A DNA stretch of 64,000 bases, from positions 124,001 to 188,000 of the forward strand of contig NZ_VUYS01000005.1 in the NCBI RefSeq assembly GCF_008389435.1, written 5' to 3'. Below the pieces are notes generated by a model, which saw only the letters and a program-made list of their open reading frames with translations, searched no databases and was not told the origin of the DNA. The number at the start of each line of letters is the position of its first letter. Positions within the stretch are counted from its first letter, which is position 1. Shown here one piece after another: positions 26,924-36,524 of this stretch. The DNA is from Candidatus Nitrosocosmicus agrestis (GTDB lineage: Archaea; Thermoproteota; Nitrososphaeria; Nitrososphaerales; Nitrososphaeraceae). The translations under genes were made by a program, and so were the position numbers.

Positions 26924-27376
26924 ATGACATTTTCATTTGGAAAACGAGATCATGACAAAGATGTAAAAACTGTCCTTTTTGTATGTGTTCAAAATGCTGG
27001 AAGAAGTCAGATGTCTGAAGGTTTTTTTAGAAAATATGCTCCAAAAGGCTACGAGCCTATTAGTGCAGGTACGGTTCCTACTTCTCAAATTAATCAAATT
27101 GCAGTAGAGGTAATGGAGGAAGTTGGAATAGACGTTAGCAAACAAAAACCTAAGGATCTGACAGAAGATATGATGGGAAATGCAACAGCTATTATCAATA
27201 TGGGCTGTATGGATGACAAGTTCTGTCCTGCTTTATATGTTCCAAAAGTTATAGATTGGGGTATTGAAGACCCACAAGATAGACCAATAGAGAAAGTGAG
27301 AGAAATAAGAGATGAAATTGAAAGAAGAGTATTGGAAGTAATTGAATCTGCCCGAAATAATAAGATTCCAATTTAA
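26924..27376 (+). CDS. arsC: Arsenate reductase, low-molecular-weight-phosphatase type
   Basis: A 150-residue ArsC of the thioredoxin-coupled class. The phosphatase-like loop C-X5-R is C21-VQNAG-R27, and the two further redox Cys are C95 and C101 in NMGCMDDKFCPA. The conserved acid lies in DWGIEDPQDRP. The enzyme reduces arsenate to arsenite, passing a disulfide from C21 to C95 and C101 and on to thioredoxin. A ribosome-binding site GGAGTGA stands 10 bp before the ATG. It lies between arsM2 and the aquaporin, the logical order for reduction, methylation and efflux. Confidence 0.94.
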   Translation: MTFSFGKRDHDKDVKTVLFVCVQNAGRSQMSEGFFRKYAPKGYEPISAGTVPTSQINQIAVEVMEEVGIDVSKQKPKDLTEDMMGNATAIINMGCMDDKFCPALYVPKVIDWGIEDPQDRPIEKVREIRDEIERRVLEVIESARNNKIPI

Positions 27377-27431
27377 AATATGTCTATCCAAATCAGTTAA
27401 AGTCATACCCAAACGTAACTAACGAATAGTC

Positions 27432-28121
27432 ATGTCAAAGCAATCTATTTTTGAATCTGTAGTTGACAGACTGACTGTTAACCAAAAAAGATTTCTTGCA
27501 GAACTCACGGGAACGTTTATAGTTGTGGTTTTAGCTACAAGTTCAGTAGTTATCGATGCAAAATTAAATGGTATTCTTGGACTACCTTTTATTGCATTTG
27601 CTCCTTTTGTAGGTGTTGCAATAGGGGTTTATCTTTTTGGAAAAATTTCTATGGCTCATTTTAACCCTGCCGTATCTGTAGGGTTTTGGATATCAAAACA
27701 TATCACAAAAAAACTACTAGGTTTTTACCTTTTAGCTGAGATTGTTGGTGCCTTCCTTGCAAGTCTTTTTGTGAGTATCATAATAGGTCATGAGGCAAAT
27801 TTGGGTGCTAATGCACCAAATTATTCATATCCTTTACCACTAATATTTGGAATTGAAGTTGTAGCTTCAGCTCTTTTGATGGCAGTAATACTGACAGTAG
27901 TTTACACAAAAGGCTTGAAAGGATTTGGAGGTGTCGCTATTGGAGGTATTGTTGGATTAGACATATTTTTTTTTGCTTTTATTTCAGGAGCATCTATGAA
28001 TCCTGCTCGTTCACTTGCTCCGGCATTATTATCTGGAATATGGACTAATCTATGGTTGTACTGGACTGCAACATTTGTGGGTACCTCTGTTATTGCATCA
28101 ATATATAGAAAAAAGGTTTGA
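27432..28121 (+). CDS. Aquaporin-family (MIP) channel
   Basis: A 229-residue six-helix channel with both pore loops: HFNPAVSVGFW after helix 2 and SMNPARSLAPALL after helix 5. Helix 1 carries AELTGTFIVVVLATSS with the family Glu. In arsenic clusters of some bacteria (AqpS type) an aquaglyceroporin with ArsC releases arsenite down its gradient. This gene lies 55 bp after arsC and no ArsB or Acr3 pump is present, so the same division of labour is likely, though a plain water or glycerol channel is not excluded. Confidence 0.9.
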   Translation: MSKQSIFESVVDRLTVNQKRFLAELTGTFIVVVLATSSVVIDAKLNGILGLPFIAFAPFVGVAIGVYLFGKISMAHFNPAVSVGFWISKHITKKLLGFYLLAEIVGAFLASLFVSIIIGHEANLGANAPNYSYPLPLIFGIEVVASALLMAVILTVVYTKGLKGFGGVAIGGIVGLDIFFFAFISGASMNPARSLAPALLSGIWTNLWLYWTATFVGTSVIASIYRKKV

Positions 28122-28701
28122 ATGAATAACAAATATTATCCACTAGTAGTCATATCCAGAATCTGGTCCTCTCATTCAACACGTTCTTTCATATAGATAA
28201 TATTTGAAGTACATGTAATAAGATGAATATTAAATATTAGAGTTGATTAAGATTATTCTGCAATATATTACTTTAACTGTCTTTCTAAAATGGCGAGAGA
28301 TTAATTGATAAAAATTACAACACATATTAATAAAGAGGAACTCGAATCTGCGTCTTTCAAGCATAATCCACATATATTGATATTCTATTGTCAAGGAATT
28401 ATATACAAAAAGGAAGGGATGAGATTTGTTCACGTGTCAGGCAATCATGGGTTTGACTTTTTCATGTTATTAACCGTTCGATTAAGAATTTGAGATCTTC
28501 TCCTGCTCGAATACCGTGTATTGTCTCGCTTTCTTTAGGAAAATAAGATTAGTGTATCACTCTCTCAAATTGTGACATTGTGATTTCCATTCACTCCAAA
28601 CCTTGTTGATCGTAACTGTGTTATCAAGAGCCGTAATTTCATTAGTCAAATCGTTTACTCTATATTTTAGGATTTTAGTTCTGATGCATATGTAACGTAT
28701 C
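28122..28701. other. Intergenic region after the arsenic cluster
   Basis: Two short overlapping frames on opposite strands (28230-28493) show no motif. No gene or RNA recognised. Confidence 0.4.
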
Positions 28702-29325
28702 TTAAATTTTAATTGCGATTTTATGGTGATCTATAATCTTTTTTTTCTGATCTACAGATAATCTGTCAAAATCTTTCTGGTGGTATAAACATATTCCCCT
28801 AAGATTTGCGTCAAATTCAGCAGGGAGAGAAGATTCGTAATCAATCAGACTTTGTATATGATCTTTAAACAAAAATGCACCAGCATCACCTAAAATAGAC
28901 ACTCCTTTTTTGTTCAAAGAATTGGCATACTCTACTAATTCATTATTAGCCTTCAATAAGGACTTTAAATCCAATACATGATTGGAATTTGCATTGTAAT
29001 ATTTTTCTAAAGAGTCAACAAGTATCAACGACTTTTCTTCCTTTTCGTATTTTGCTACATCGATTGACACTTCTCCTCCAGATAAGGAATTTCTTACAGA
29101 ATCAATTGTATCATAGAATGGTGCAACACAAACCAATTCATTTTTTTCCTCAATACTTTTCTTTGCGTACAAGGACCACAAATCTTTTAATTTCGACCTG
29201 TCTGAATAAACAACTAATGCATGTAGTCCAGATAAAGAATCTAAAATAGAATTTATAGCATTATCTACGGTAGTTGAGATAATATTGGAATTAGAATCAT
29301 AATAACCAGACTTGTTGACACCCAA
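28702..29325 (-). CDS. MEDS-domain protein
   Basis: A 207-residue soluble protein matching the MEDS (methanogen/methylotroph DcmR sensory) domain. It has the N-terminal block GLHALVVYSDRSKLKDLWSL, a VCVAPFYDTID strand, the central SLILVDSLEKYY and a C-terminal FDANLRGICLYHQKDFDRLS. These domains resemble P-loop-less KaiC/RecA-like sensors and are thought to bind small ligands. It starts at a TTG because a stop precedes it in frame. A second MEDS protein lies at 53683-54315. No kinase or regulator domain is attached here, so its partner is unknown. Confidence 0.7.
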   Translation of the reverse strand: MGVNKSGYYDSNSNIISTTVDNAINSILDSLSGLHALVVYSDRSKLKDLWSLYAKKSIEEKNELVCVAPFYDTIDSVRNSLSGGEVSIDVAKYEKEEKSLILVDSLEKYYNANSNHVLDLKSLLKANNELVEYANSLNKKGVSILGDAGAFLFKDHIQSLIDYESSLPAEFDANLRGICLYHQKDFDRLSVDQKKKIIDHHKIAIKI

Positions 29326-29687
29326 CTTTAATCCTTGTATAAAAAACTATAATAACTTCATAATTTTGCCATATATTGAGATCTACTTTAAAAAATGACT
29401 TTTTTTGTTGAGATTATTTACAAATTCATTGAATTTAATGCAATAGATAAAAAAACACAAAATAGCAAACCAAAGTTTTTGAATTAACACCGTGCTGGAA
29501 CAGTGGATCAGATAATTTTGTATTTCTAGATGGTAATATCTGTAAAAACAAACTATTCAGACCTTTTATATTGCGTAGAAGAATAAATCCGTTTCTCATA
29601 TTAAAATGTTAGAGTTACCAATTTAGAAAAACAAAAATAATAGTGATTTATTTTACCTCCACGCATAACCATAGTGTATTTCTGAAT

Positions 29688-30553
29688 TTAAGATGAAGGG
29701 ATGACGGGAATTACAATTACCTCTTTTATATTGAATTTCTCAGAAACAGACTTCTTCATCAGTAATCCGTAATGTATTGTCAAGCGTCAATGTGGGATCT
29801 ATTTTGACATATACTTGGGATTCTATCAAATGTCCTAGAGGTCTGATTCTAACATCAGAACTGTATAATTGGAATTTTTCATGGACATATTTTATAATTT
29901 CAGTACTTAGCGTGGGATTGTTAACTGCATCAAGTAAAACCAATGTGGATTCCCTTAATGCAACGTAAGCCATAAAGAAAATATATCCTGCGATAATTAG
30001 TCCACCAACAGCATCCATGTATGGAATCCCAAAGTATCCTGCTAATACACTTCCAAATCCAACGAATGATGCTGATCCGTCTTTAATCGAGTTCTTTGCA
30101 TCAAGATTTAAAGATATAAGATTGTATTTTTTTGCAATGCTTCTGACCCTAAAGGCTCTATGAAGTGATATGGCACCTGCTGCAAGTAATGTAATCATAG
30201 TGATTTCTGGATTTATAGATTCTACCGGATGAAGTATTCTTTCGTAAGCATGATAAGCAAATAAAGATACCTAAAATTATAACGATTATTGCTGCGATAA
30301 ACGCTGCAAAACTTTCTATTTTCCCATACCCATAATGAAACAGTTTTGATTTGGGTTTTTGGATCATAGTTATCCCAAACCAGACTATGAATGAAACTAG
30401 AGAATCAGCTAGAGAATCAAGACCATCAGCTAGTAAGGTTAAACTACCTGTAGTTGTAGATATTACAACTTCGGCAACACCAATACCTAATAAAGTCCAA
30501 ATAGATGACCAAGCAGCCTTTTTTCCTTCTTCAAAGGCCAAATATTTGCTCAA
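29688..30553 (-). pseudogene. Cation diffusion facilitator, broken by two frameshifts
   Basis: The N-terminal half (30553 to about 30260) reads as a CDF zinc/cobalt/iron exporter: EVVISTTTGSLTLLADGLDSLADSLVS (helix 2, with the metal-site Asp) and FHYGYGKIESFAAF. One extra base in TTTATTTGC near 30260 shifts the frame; the next part continues with YHAYERILHP, LDAKNSIKDGSASFVGF and GGLIIAGYIFFMAYVALRES. A second shift near 29755 leads to KFNIKEVIVIPVIPSS, the end of the cytoplasmic domain, and a stop at 29688. Conservation between the shifts is good, so the break is recent or reflects assembly errors. Confidence 0.8.
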
Positions 30554-30912
30554 AAGTTGATCCTTTTAAGTGGTCTCGATCTTATAATCCTTATGTGTGA
30601 AAAATTTACAAAAACTTCATCAAAATATTATCAAGTAGTAACTTAGTTTTGTAATTATTCTATTTATTAGAAAACTTAATTCATTTGGATTTTAATAAAA
30701 CTATCCTGATATATTTGGCTATAAAAAGTGCACAGAGATTACATTCGTTCACAATATAAAGCATTATTATGTATATAAGAATTTTTTATGAATATCTTAA
30801 ATAGATTCCGAGATTAATTACAATAAAAAATGAAAAAATTGCATAGAGGCTGTTTTGGTATATATAAATTCTGAGTATTTTATATAACTTCATTTCTAAA
30901 AACATTTCAAAT

Positions 30913-31155
30913 GCCTACCGAAGAGATCAGAAAAAAATTGTCACCTGGTATAAAAAAATTACTCAAGAACACTACTTCTTTACCACAATAGAGAAAAATC
31001 TGGATAAAATTTACTCGACAAATCTGTTTGATTTGCCCGATGAAGAATTCGCACAGATTTCACTTAGTATTAAAAAACCTGAGGATAACAAATATCACTT
31101 AGCCGCTAATCCATTTACTGCCATATTTCTTGGAGCAACTTGCAAAACAGTATAG
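30913..31155 (+). pseudogene. Possible gene remnant of unknown function
   Basis: A frame without a clear start reads YRRDQKKIVTWYKKITQEHY, FDLPDEEFAQISLSIKKPED and NKYHLAANPFTAIFLGATCK to a stop at 31155. A TATA box lies at about 30857-30866 and an ATG at 30911, but in another frame, so a single frameshift just after the ATG would explain the arrangement. Function unknown. Confidence 0.4.
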
Positions 31156-31674
31156 ATGTAATATCAAATAATTTAAAATCTATAGTGTCTGATTGAATTC
31201 AAACAGAATTTGACAATAGAATGAACAGTAAATGCCTAGATTGTGAAGCCTTAGACTTTAATTATGCAAAATAATTCAATAAATGTGGAAAAGTATTAAG
31301 ATCTGTCGAGTAAGCAAAGTATCAAGGAAAGTTATAACAAAATAATAAATATTCATATATTGAAAATATTGCTATTGCTTTTGTATACCAAACTGCGTTA
31401 GGGCGAGCCAGGTAAGTATACCTGATATCTAGAAGAACTTCATTATAGGGCGGATTGTCAACTGAATCCTACTTTGAGAGATGAGTTGTCAGTTTGCTCT
31501 ATTTTATTTACAAGGTCGAGTAAAAAATGATCTCTTACATTACTCTAGTTTATTAATCATTATACTAAATAAAATCGAATCAAATTAAAACTGCAGAATC
31601 AATAATGCGACTTGAAAAACAAAATATAATATAATATAATATAATATAATATAATAAATTGTAATTTGGTCGGT
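31156..31674. other. Intergenic region
   Basis: No gene seen. The right end holds a short tandem repeat (listed separately) just beyond the stop of the next minus-strand gene. Confidence 0.4.
31622..31656. repeat. 5-bp microsatellite
   Basis: About seven copies of TAATA in a row, just downstream of the gene at 31675-32064, probably non-coding and variable in length. Confidence 0.8.
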
Positions 31675-32064
31675 CTAACCAAATACGTTAGTGATTGGAT
31701 GATCTATCTTGCTCTGGGACGCGTGGGTTGCAAATGAATTAATCGATGCTTGTTCTGACACGGTAAATCCTTCTTGTCCTGTAGCCTTAATCTTTGCAAT
31801 TAGCGCATCTTGGACATCATGTAGATATGCCCAGGTACCACCACCCCAGGCTGTTACTCTGCCCTCGTAATAATATACCTTGCTAATCAAACCCTCAGCT
31901 AATCCAGTTTTAAATAAATTGGTGTTTGCTATCTCGGCTTTTAGCACATCTCCATCATTTTTTAACTGAGTGACTAGTTCATCCATCCCACTCTGAGCAC
32001 TAACTGTCGAAATAAGAGAGGAGGTTGTTATTAGAAATCCTAACGATAACACAATTGTCAACAT
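31675..32064 (-). CDS. Secreted small protein
   Basis: A 129-residue exported protein. The signal peptide (IVLSLGFLITTSSLISTVSA) ends at a likely cleavage site before QSGMDE. The mature part is helical and charged, with a central Gly/aromatic patch (YYYEGRVTAWGGGTWAYLHD) and no Cys. I do not recognise the family. The start is an ATG. It is monocistronic. Its compact size and helical content suggest a structural or binding protein at the cell surface. Confidence 0.65.
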   Translation of the reverse strand: MLTIVLSLGFLITTSSLISTVSAQSGMDELVTQLKNDGDVLKAEIANTNLFKTGLAEGLISKVYYYEGRVTAWGGGTWAYLHDVQDALIAKIKATGQEGFTVSEQASINSFATHASQSKIDHPITNVFG

Positions 32065-32370
32065 AGGTGTTTTTGAGGTATATTGTATCGTTTTGAAAAT
32101 GTGATCATTTATTAATATATTTTTAGTGTAGATTTTCCTATTCGATTTTCCACTTTGTATAATTTTTTATCTCTGCGTATAAGGCAGTTTATTGGACAAA
32201 GTTGTTTGAGTTAGAGTAAGCTCAACAATGTGAGAACTACTACAATTATTGCTATTGAAATTGTGTATAGATCGACCTTTATATTTTTCTTCTATTGACA
32301 TTCTTGAGATGACTGACAAAAACTTTGCTTTTTTAAGATAAAAATATTATGTGTAAACCCGTGAATGGAA

Positions 32371-32445
32371 TGGAGGGGATGGGATTTGAACCCATGACCA
32401 CCTGCGTGTAAGGCAGGTATCCTAACCAGTCTAGACAACCCCTCC
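32371..32445 (-). tRNA. tRNA-Val (UAC)
   Basis: A complete 75-nt cloverleaf on the minus strand. The acceptor stem GGAGGGG pairs with CCCCTCC, with A as discriminator. The anticodon stem CCTGC/GCAGG encloses the loop CTTACAC, giving anticodon TAC. The T-arm is TGGGTTCAAATCCCA. CCA is not encoded and no intron is present. Part of its 3' end and trailer recurs in scrambled form at 21797-21843. Confidence 0.95.
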
Positions 32446-32529
32446 GAAAAATTATTTAGAACTGTATTAAGCCAGTGTTATTAACCTTTGTTTTAACTTG
32501 ACAATCGGCCCTTTTTGTCAAGTATATAT

Positions 32530-33996
32530 TTAAACATCAGCATAAATGGAGAATTCGTGAGGATGAGGTCGTATAGTAACTTCTTGATGGTCTTTTGCCT
32601 CTTGTAAAATTATAGAATCAATGATTTCATCATCAAATATTGGCTTTAGAAATTCTCTATCTATATTTAGCTCTTCATATGCTTCTCTAAGAGATGGTGG
32701 TAATTGTCTGATTCCAAGTTCTCGTCTGCGTTGAGGTGACATCTTGAATATATCTTCATCTATTGGGTCAGGAATAGCTGTCTTTTTCTTTATTCCGTCC
32801 AAACCAGCTGAAATTATGGCTGAAAATGCCAAATATGGATTACAAGACGGGTCAGGAGCTCTGAATTCTATTCTCTTCATATGCGCAAATCTTTCTCCTT
32901 TATAATGTGCAGGATTTCTAATTATTGCAGACCTATTGCCAGTACTCCATGCTATGTAAACGGGAGCTTCGTATCCTGGTACCAGCCTTCTATAAGAATT
33001 GGTGGTTGGTGCAACAATTGCAGCCAAGGCCGATGCATGATTTAAAATTCCAGCAGCAAAGTATCTGGCCAACTGCGACATTTCCGCATAAGAGTCGTTA
33101 ATATCGTAAAAGAGATTTTTCTGATCATCCCACAAACTAACATTTACATGCATACCTGAACCATTGTCAAGTGCAATTGGTTTGGGCATCATAGTAGCTA
33201 TTTTGCCCTGTTTTTTTGCAATGTTTTTTACAATGTATTTATAGCTTTGTACAGAGTCAGCAGCATTTACCAAAGTATCAAATCTGATATCGATTTCACA
33301 CTGTCCAGCCGTAGCAACTTCATGATGATGTGCATCACAAATAATTCCAAAATTGTTACTCAAAACATCAACACATTGGTTGCGATACTGCATTAAGGTA
33401 TCGCCTGGGGCACTGGGCAAATAACCTTCCTTTAGTCTCAATGCATAGCCTACGCCTTCTGTGGACCATGGGGCCTCCTTGGAGCTTATGCTATAACTTT
33501 GTGATCTATAAGGTGTCATTGTATTTACTTCTAACTTGTCAAAAACAAAAAATTCTACCTCTGGACCCCAAAACGAATTGTGGAATCCCTGTGCTTTAAC
33601 ATATTCTTCGGCTCTTCGAGCAATACCTCTCGGATCCTTTTTGAACTGGGTTCTATTTTCGCCGCCTCCCAATATATCGCAAATCAGTCTTGCAGTTTTG
33701 TATTCTTCTATCCAAGGAATAATCGCGTAAGTTGAGGGATCAGGTCTTATTATCAGATCGGATTCATGGATTTCAGTAAAACCTCTAATTGAAGAACCAT
33801 CTAACTTTGGCAATCCGTACTCGAAATCTTCTTTTTTAAACATATTTGCGGCCATTGTCGTGTGATGGAACCTACCAGTCAAACCTGTAAATTGTAAATC
33901 TAGAAATTTAATTTCCTCATCCTTTAATCTCATCATAATTTGTTCTGCGGTAAAATTTAATGATTCTATTTTACCATCTATGACTTTATAAGGCAA
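32530..33996 (-). CDS. glnA: Glutamine synthetase, type I
   Basis: A 488-residue GS-I that makes glutamine from glutamate, ammonium and ATP, the main route of ammonium assimilation. Visible motifs: the beta-grasp N-terminal region (LTGRFHHTTM), the substrate and metal-site segment EVEFFVFD, the ATP-loop NGSGMHVNVSLW, the Glu-loop region GYEAPVYIAWSTGNRSA and the C-terminal MKRIEFRAPDPSCNPYLAFS. Length is normal. Adenylylation is not expected in archaea. It is divergent from the GINS gene with a 60-70-bp shared promoter region, in which a TATA-like TTTTATTTTA faces glnA. tRNA-Val lies just downstream on the same strand. Confidence 0.96.
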   Translation of the reverse strand: MPYKVIDGKIESLNFTAEQIMMRLKDEEIKFLDLQFTGLTGRFHHTTMAANMFKKEDFEYGLPKLDGSSIRGFTEIHESDLIIRPDPSTYAIIPWIEEYKTARLICDILGGGENRTQFKKDPRGIARRAEEYVKAQGFHNSFWGPEVEFFVFDKLEVNTMTPYRSQSYSISSKEAPWSTEGVGYALRLKEGYLPSAPGDTLMQYRNQCVDVLSNNFGIICDAHHHEVATAGQCEIDIRFDTLVNAADSVQSYKYIVKNIAKKQGKIATMMPKPIALDNGSGMHVNVSLWDDQKNLFYDINDSYAEMSQLARYFAAGILNHASALAAIVAPTTNSYRRLVPGYEAPVYIAWSTGNRSAIIRNPAHYKGERFAHMKRIEFRAPDPSCNPYLAFSAIISAGLDGIKKKTAIPDPIDEDIFKMSPQRRRELGIRQLPPSLREAYEELNIDREFLKPIFDDEIIDSIILQEAKDHQEVTIRPHPHEFSIYADV

Positions 33997-34069
33997 ATGA
34001 AATAATCGATATAGTAAAATAAAAACCTCTAATTAAGCTTATCATGTATAGATAACTAAGGTGAAGCTG

Positions 34070-34693
34070 ATGGACCAAGATGAGACACAAAATCTGATAA
34101 CCATAGATGAAATTCATAATATTTTAAAAAAGGAAATTCAGCTTCCCAATGGACCCCAACCTATTCCTCAGAATCTTTATCAAAATATAGCCAAACTAAT
34201 TTACTTGCTAAATGAACAAAGTGAAGTAGATTATCTAGAACTACCAGACGAGGATGATACCACCAAGGAAATATCTGCAGAAATTAAATCCAATTTGATA
34301 ATTGTTCTTACCAAATTAACTACTTTGCTTTTTACTATAAGATGCAAGAAAATTTTTAACAGCTCCAATTCCTCATCAGATGTATTTGACTATTCCAACC
34401 TTACTGACGAAGAAAAATATGTATTCTTTGGCAATCGAGAAAGAGAAAAGCGAATTGAAGTTATTTTGAAAATGTTGCTTAAAGGTAAACCAAAAACTCT
34501 AGAAAGAATTGTTTCTTCGGTAAAGGAAAATTTCGTCCTTGTAAGGTTTCTTGATTCGATGGATAAATTTGTTGGAGTAAATATGAGTAATTATGGTCCA
34601 TACAAAAAAGACGATGTGGCGATTTTGCCATTCGAAAATGCAAGATCTATGATAGAAAATAATAAAGCTAGAGAAATACGTAGAATGGTCTAG
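34070..34693 (+). CDS. GINS complex subunit (Gins51/GINS15-like)
   Basis: About 207 residues. The N-terminal helical A domain covers about 1-145, and the C-terminal B domain (about 155-200) has the GINS pattern: NFVLVRFLDSMDKFVGVNMS, then YGPYKKDDVAILPFENARSM. That order of A then B domain is that of Sld5/Psf1-type subunits, so this is the archaeal Gins51 type. GINS binds MCM and the RecJ-like Cdc45 homologue to form the replicative helicase. The frame opens at a GTG at 34061, but the ATG at 34070 has an AGGTG ribosome-binding site, so I choose it. The N-terminus carries an acidic linker typical of these proteins. Confidence 0.75.
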   Translation: MDQDETQNLITIDEIHNILKKEIQLPNGPQPIPQNLYQNIAKLIYLLNEQSEVDYLELPDEDDTTKEISAEIKSNLIIVLTKLTTLLFTIRCKKIFNSSNSSSDVFDYSNLTDEEKYVFFGNREREKRIEVILKMLLKGKPKTLERIVSSVKENFVLVRFLDSMDKFVGVNMSNYGPYKKDDVAILPFENARSMIENNKAREIRRMV

Positions 34694-34734
34694 TAGGTGG
34701 TCAGATGAATACACAGATTTTAGTTGGCGTTTGC

Positions 34735-34908
34735 TTAGATTTTTTTGTCCTCTTGAGTTTTTCCTATATAATATTCAGCAATTTTTTTTGAATAACATTT
34801 GCTACATAAAACTCCTGAAACGTTCCATTGCTTCATTGGTTCATATTTGAAATCGCCTATCTTTTCATTGCATATGCTGCAATTGATCCGTTCCCTCCGA
34901 CTAAGCAT
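34735..34908 (-). CDS. 57-aa zinc-ribbon-type protein
   Basis: A short gene in the gap before the cupredoxin. The product begins MLSRRERINCSICNEKIGDF and later has SGVLCSKCYSKKIAEYY, so two C-x-x-C pairs 23 residues apart would bind one zinc. The tail is charged (KTQEDKKI). It resembles the small zinc proteins common in archaea. It converges on the GINS gene. No family name can be given, but the spacing of the Cys pairs and the start at an ATG are convincing. Confidence 0.65.
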   Translation of the reverse strand: MLSRRERINCSICNEKIGDFKYEPMKQWNVSGVLCSKCYSKKIAEYYIGKTQEDKKI

Positions 34909-35061
34909 TATCTCGTAGGAATGAAAATATCAGGAATAAAAGTTATATCATTCGATTAGTTCCTTGATAATATATAATCAGAATCTTGTCAATAAACTGA
35001 ATTTTTGACTTTGTACATAAAAGACATTAATAGGGGCGATCCAATACATTTTCTTGTCAAA

Positions 35062-35574
35062 ATGGCTGATAAGACCGACAAGAGAGCATTTATTGCACTA
35101 ATGGTGTTGGCAGTTATAACTGGGATAGTTACCTTTTATGCATTCGGAGCGGTTACTCCAAAATCCGGCGTTGTTGATTCTATTTACCGACAAGAATTAC
35201 CACCTGAGGCCACGGCTTCTGAAGATGCTGCAGCAGGTGCAGCAGGTGCAGCAGTAGATGAGTCTGCATATGCCAATAAAGTTGAAATTAAAATCTTAAA
35301 GGGTTCTTCTACACAGGGTAATCCATCATACGATCCTAATCCTGGATCTGCTTCAAGTGATGCATTAGTTACATGGGTTAACGACGATACTGTCCCTCAC
35401 ACAGCAACTAGCGGAGCTGGACCCTCCGACCCTGAAAGCGGTAAATTATTCGATACAGGAATCATAATGGCAGGTGATAAGGCTAGTGTCCCGGCAGAAA
35501 AAATAGGTGCAGGCGAACACGATTATCATTGTACTGTTCACCCCTTCATGCAAGGAAAAATCACAATTACCTAA
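35062..35574 (+). CDS. Membrane-anchored blue copper protein
   Basis: About 170 residues: MADKTDKRAFIALMVLAVIT begins the N-terminal membrane anchor (about 9-31), then an Ala/Glu-rich linker (EDAAAGAAGAA) and a C-terminal cupredoxin domain (about 75-170). All copper ligands are visible: His in TVPHTATSG, then Cys, His and Met in YHCTVHPFMQGK. It should sit outside the membrane and carry electrons. The frame opens at a TTG at 35005, but the ATG at 35062 gives a normal anchor; a TATA box (TATATAATC, about 34971-34979) predicts a transcript from about 35003. It is the simpler of the two intact cupredoxins in the window. Confidence 0.9.
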   Translation: MADKTDKRAFIALMVLAVITGIVTFYAFGAVTPKSGVVDSIYRQELPPEATASEDAAAGAAGAAVDESAYANKVEIKILKGSSTQGNPSYDPNPGSASSDALVTWVNDDTVPHTATSGAGPSDPESGKLFDTGIIMAGDKASVPAEKIGAGEHDYHCTVHPFMQGKITIT

Positions 35575-35711
35575 TTTCTTTAAAAATTTAATTTCTTTGC
35601 ATTTATTTTTTTAATAATTTCATAAAAATATCAGATTTATTATAATACATTTAATATTAATATATATGTCATATAAATTTTATAATTATAACAGCGTTAT
35701 TCTGACGAATA

Positions 35712-35720
35712 TTTATATAA
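35712..35720 (+). promoter_or_regulatory. TATA box of sufC
   Basis: TTTATATAA lies 22-30 bp before the sufC ATG, so the transcript should begin at or just before the start codon (leaderless). Confidence 0.6.
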
Positions 35721-35741
35721 TGTATTCGTACATAAAATTTT

Positions 35742-36524
35742 ATGTCTTTCTTAACGATAAAAGATCTAAATGTCAATATTGATGATAAAAAAATTCTAAA
35801 CGGTGTTAATTTAGAAGTAAACAAAGGTGAAGTCCATGCCATTATGGGATTAAATGGCTCAGGAAAAAGTACCTTGGCAAATGTTTTGCTTGGACATCCA
35901 CGGTATTCTGTAACTTCAGGTGATATACTTGTAAACGATGAAAGTATAGTCGACCTGAAGACAGACGAAAGGGCAAAGAAAGGGCTATTTCTAGGATTCC
36001 AATACCCTACCGAAGTTTCTGGTGTGGGTTACAGTCACTTTTTACGTAATGCATATAATTTACTAAGCAAATCCCTCGGTGAAGAGCAAAAAGATCGTGA
36101 GGTATTCATTACGGTAAAAGAGTTCCATGAGTATCTGAAACGAAATTTGGATAATGTTGGATTGGATCCAAGCTTTTTAAGTAGATATTTAAATGAAGGA
36201 TTTTCAGGTGGAGAAAAGAAGAGGTCTGAAGTAATGCAGATGCTAGTTCTAAGACCCAATTTGGCAATACTGGATGAACCCGATTCGGGGTTAGATATTG
36301 ATGCGGTAAAAGCTGTGGCTGAGGCCATAAATAAACTCATAGAAACGGGTGCAGGCGTAATAGTTATCACACACTATGCTAGGATCTTGCGATATCTCAA
36401 TAAACTTGATAAGGTACATGTCATGTCAAAGGGAAAAATTATAAAAACAGCAGGCAAGGAACTTTCAGAAGAACTGGAATCTAAAGGCTATGCATGGTTA
36501 GGACTATCTGACGATACCAAGTAA
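35742..36524 (+). CDS. sufC: Fe-S cluster assembly ATPase SufC
   Basis: A 260-residue ABC-type ATPase of the SUF system. Walker A is GLNGSGKSTLANVLLGH, the Q-loop lies in LGFQYPTEVSGVGY, the ABC signature is FSGGEKKRSEVMQML, Walker B is LAILDEPDSGLDIDAV and the switch His is in VITHYARIL. All are typical of SufC. It normally works with SufB and SufD as the scaffold for Fe-S cluster assembly, but neither is within this window, and no gene follows on the strand for 670 bp, so sufC is separate here. The promoter appears leaderless. Confidence 0.95.
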   Translation: MSFLTIKDLNVNIDDKKILNGVNLEVNKGEVHAIMGLNGSGKSTLANVLLGHPRYSVTSGDILVNDESIVDLKTDERAKKGLFLGFQYPTEVSGVGYSHFLRNAYNLLSKSLGEEQKDREVFITVKEFHEYLKRNLDNVGLDPSFLSRYLNEGFSGGEKKRSEVMQMLVLRPNLAILDEPDSGLDIDAVKAVAEAINKLIETGAGVIVITHYARILRYLNKLDKVHVMSKGKIIKTAGKELSEELESKGYAWLGLSDDTK

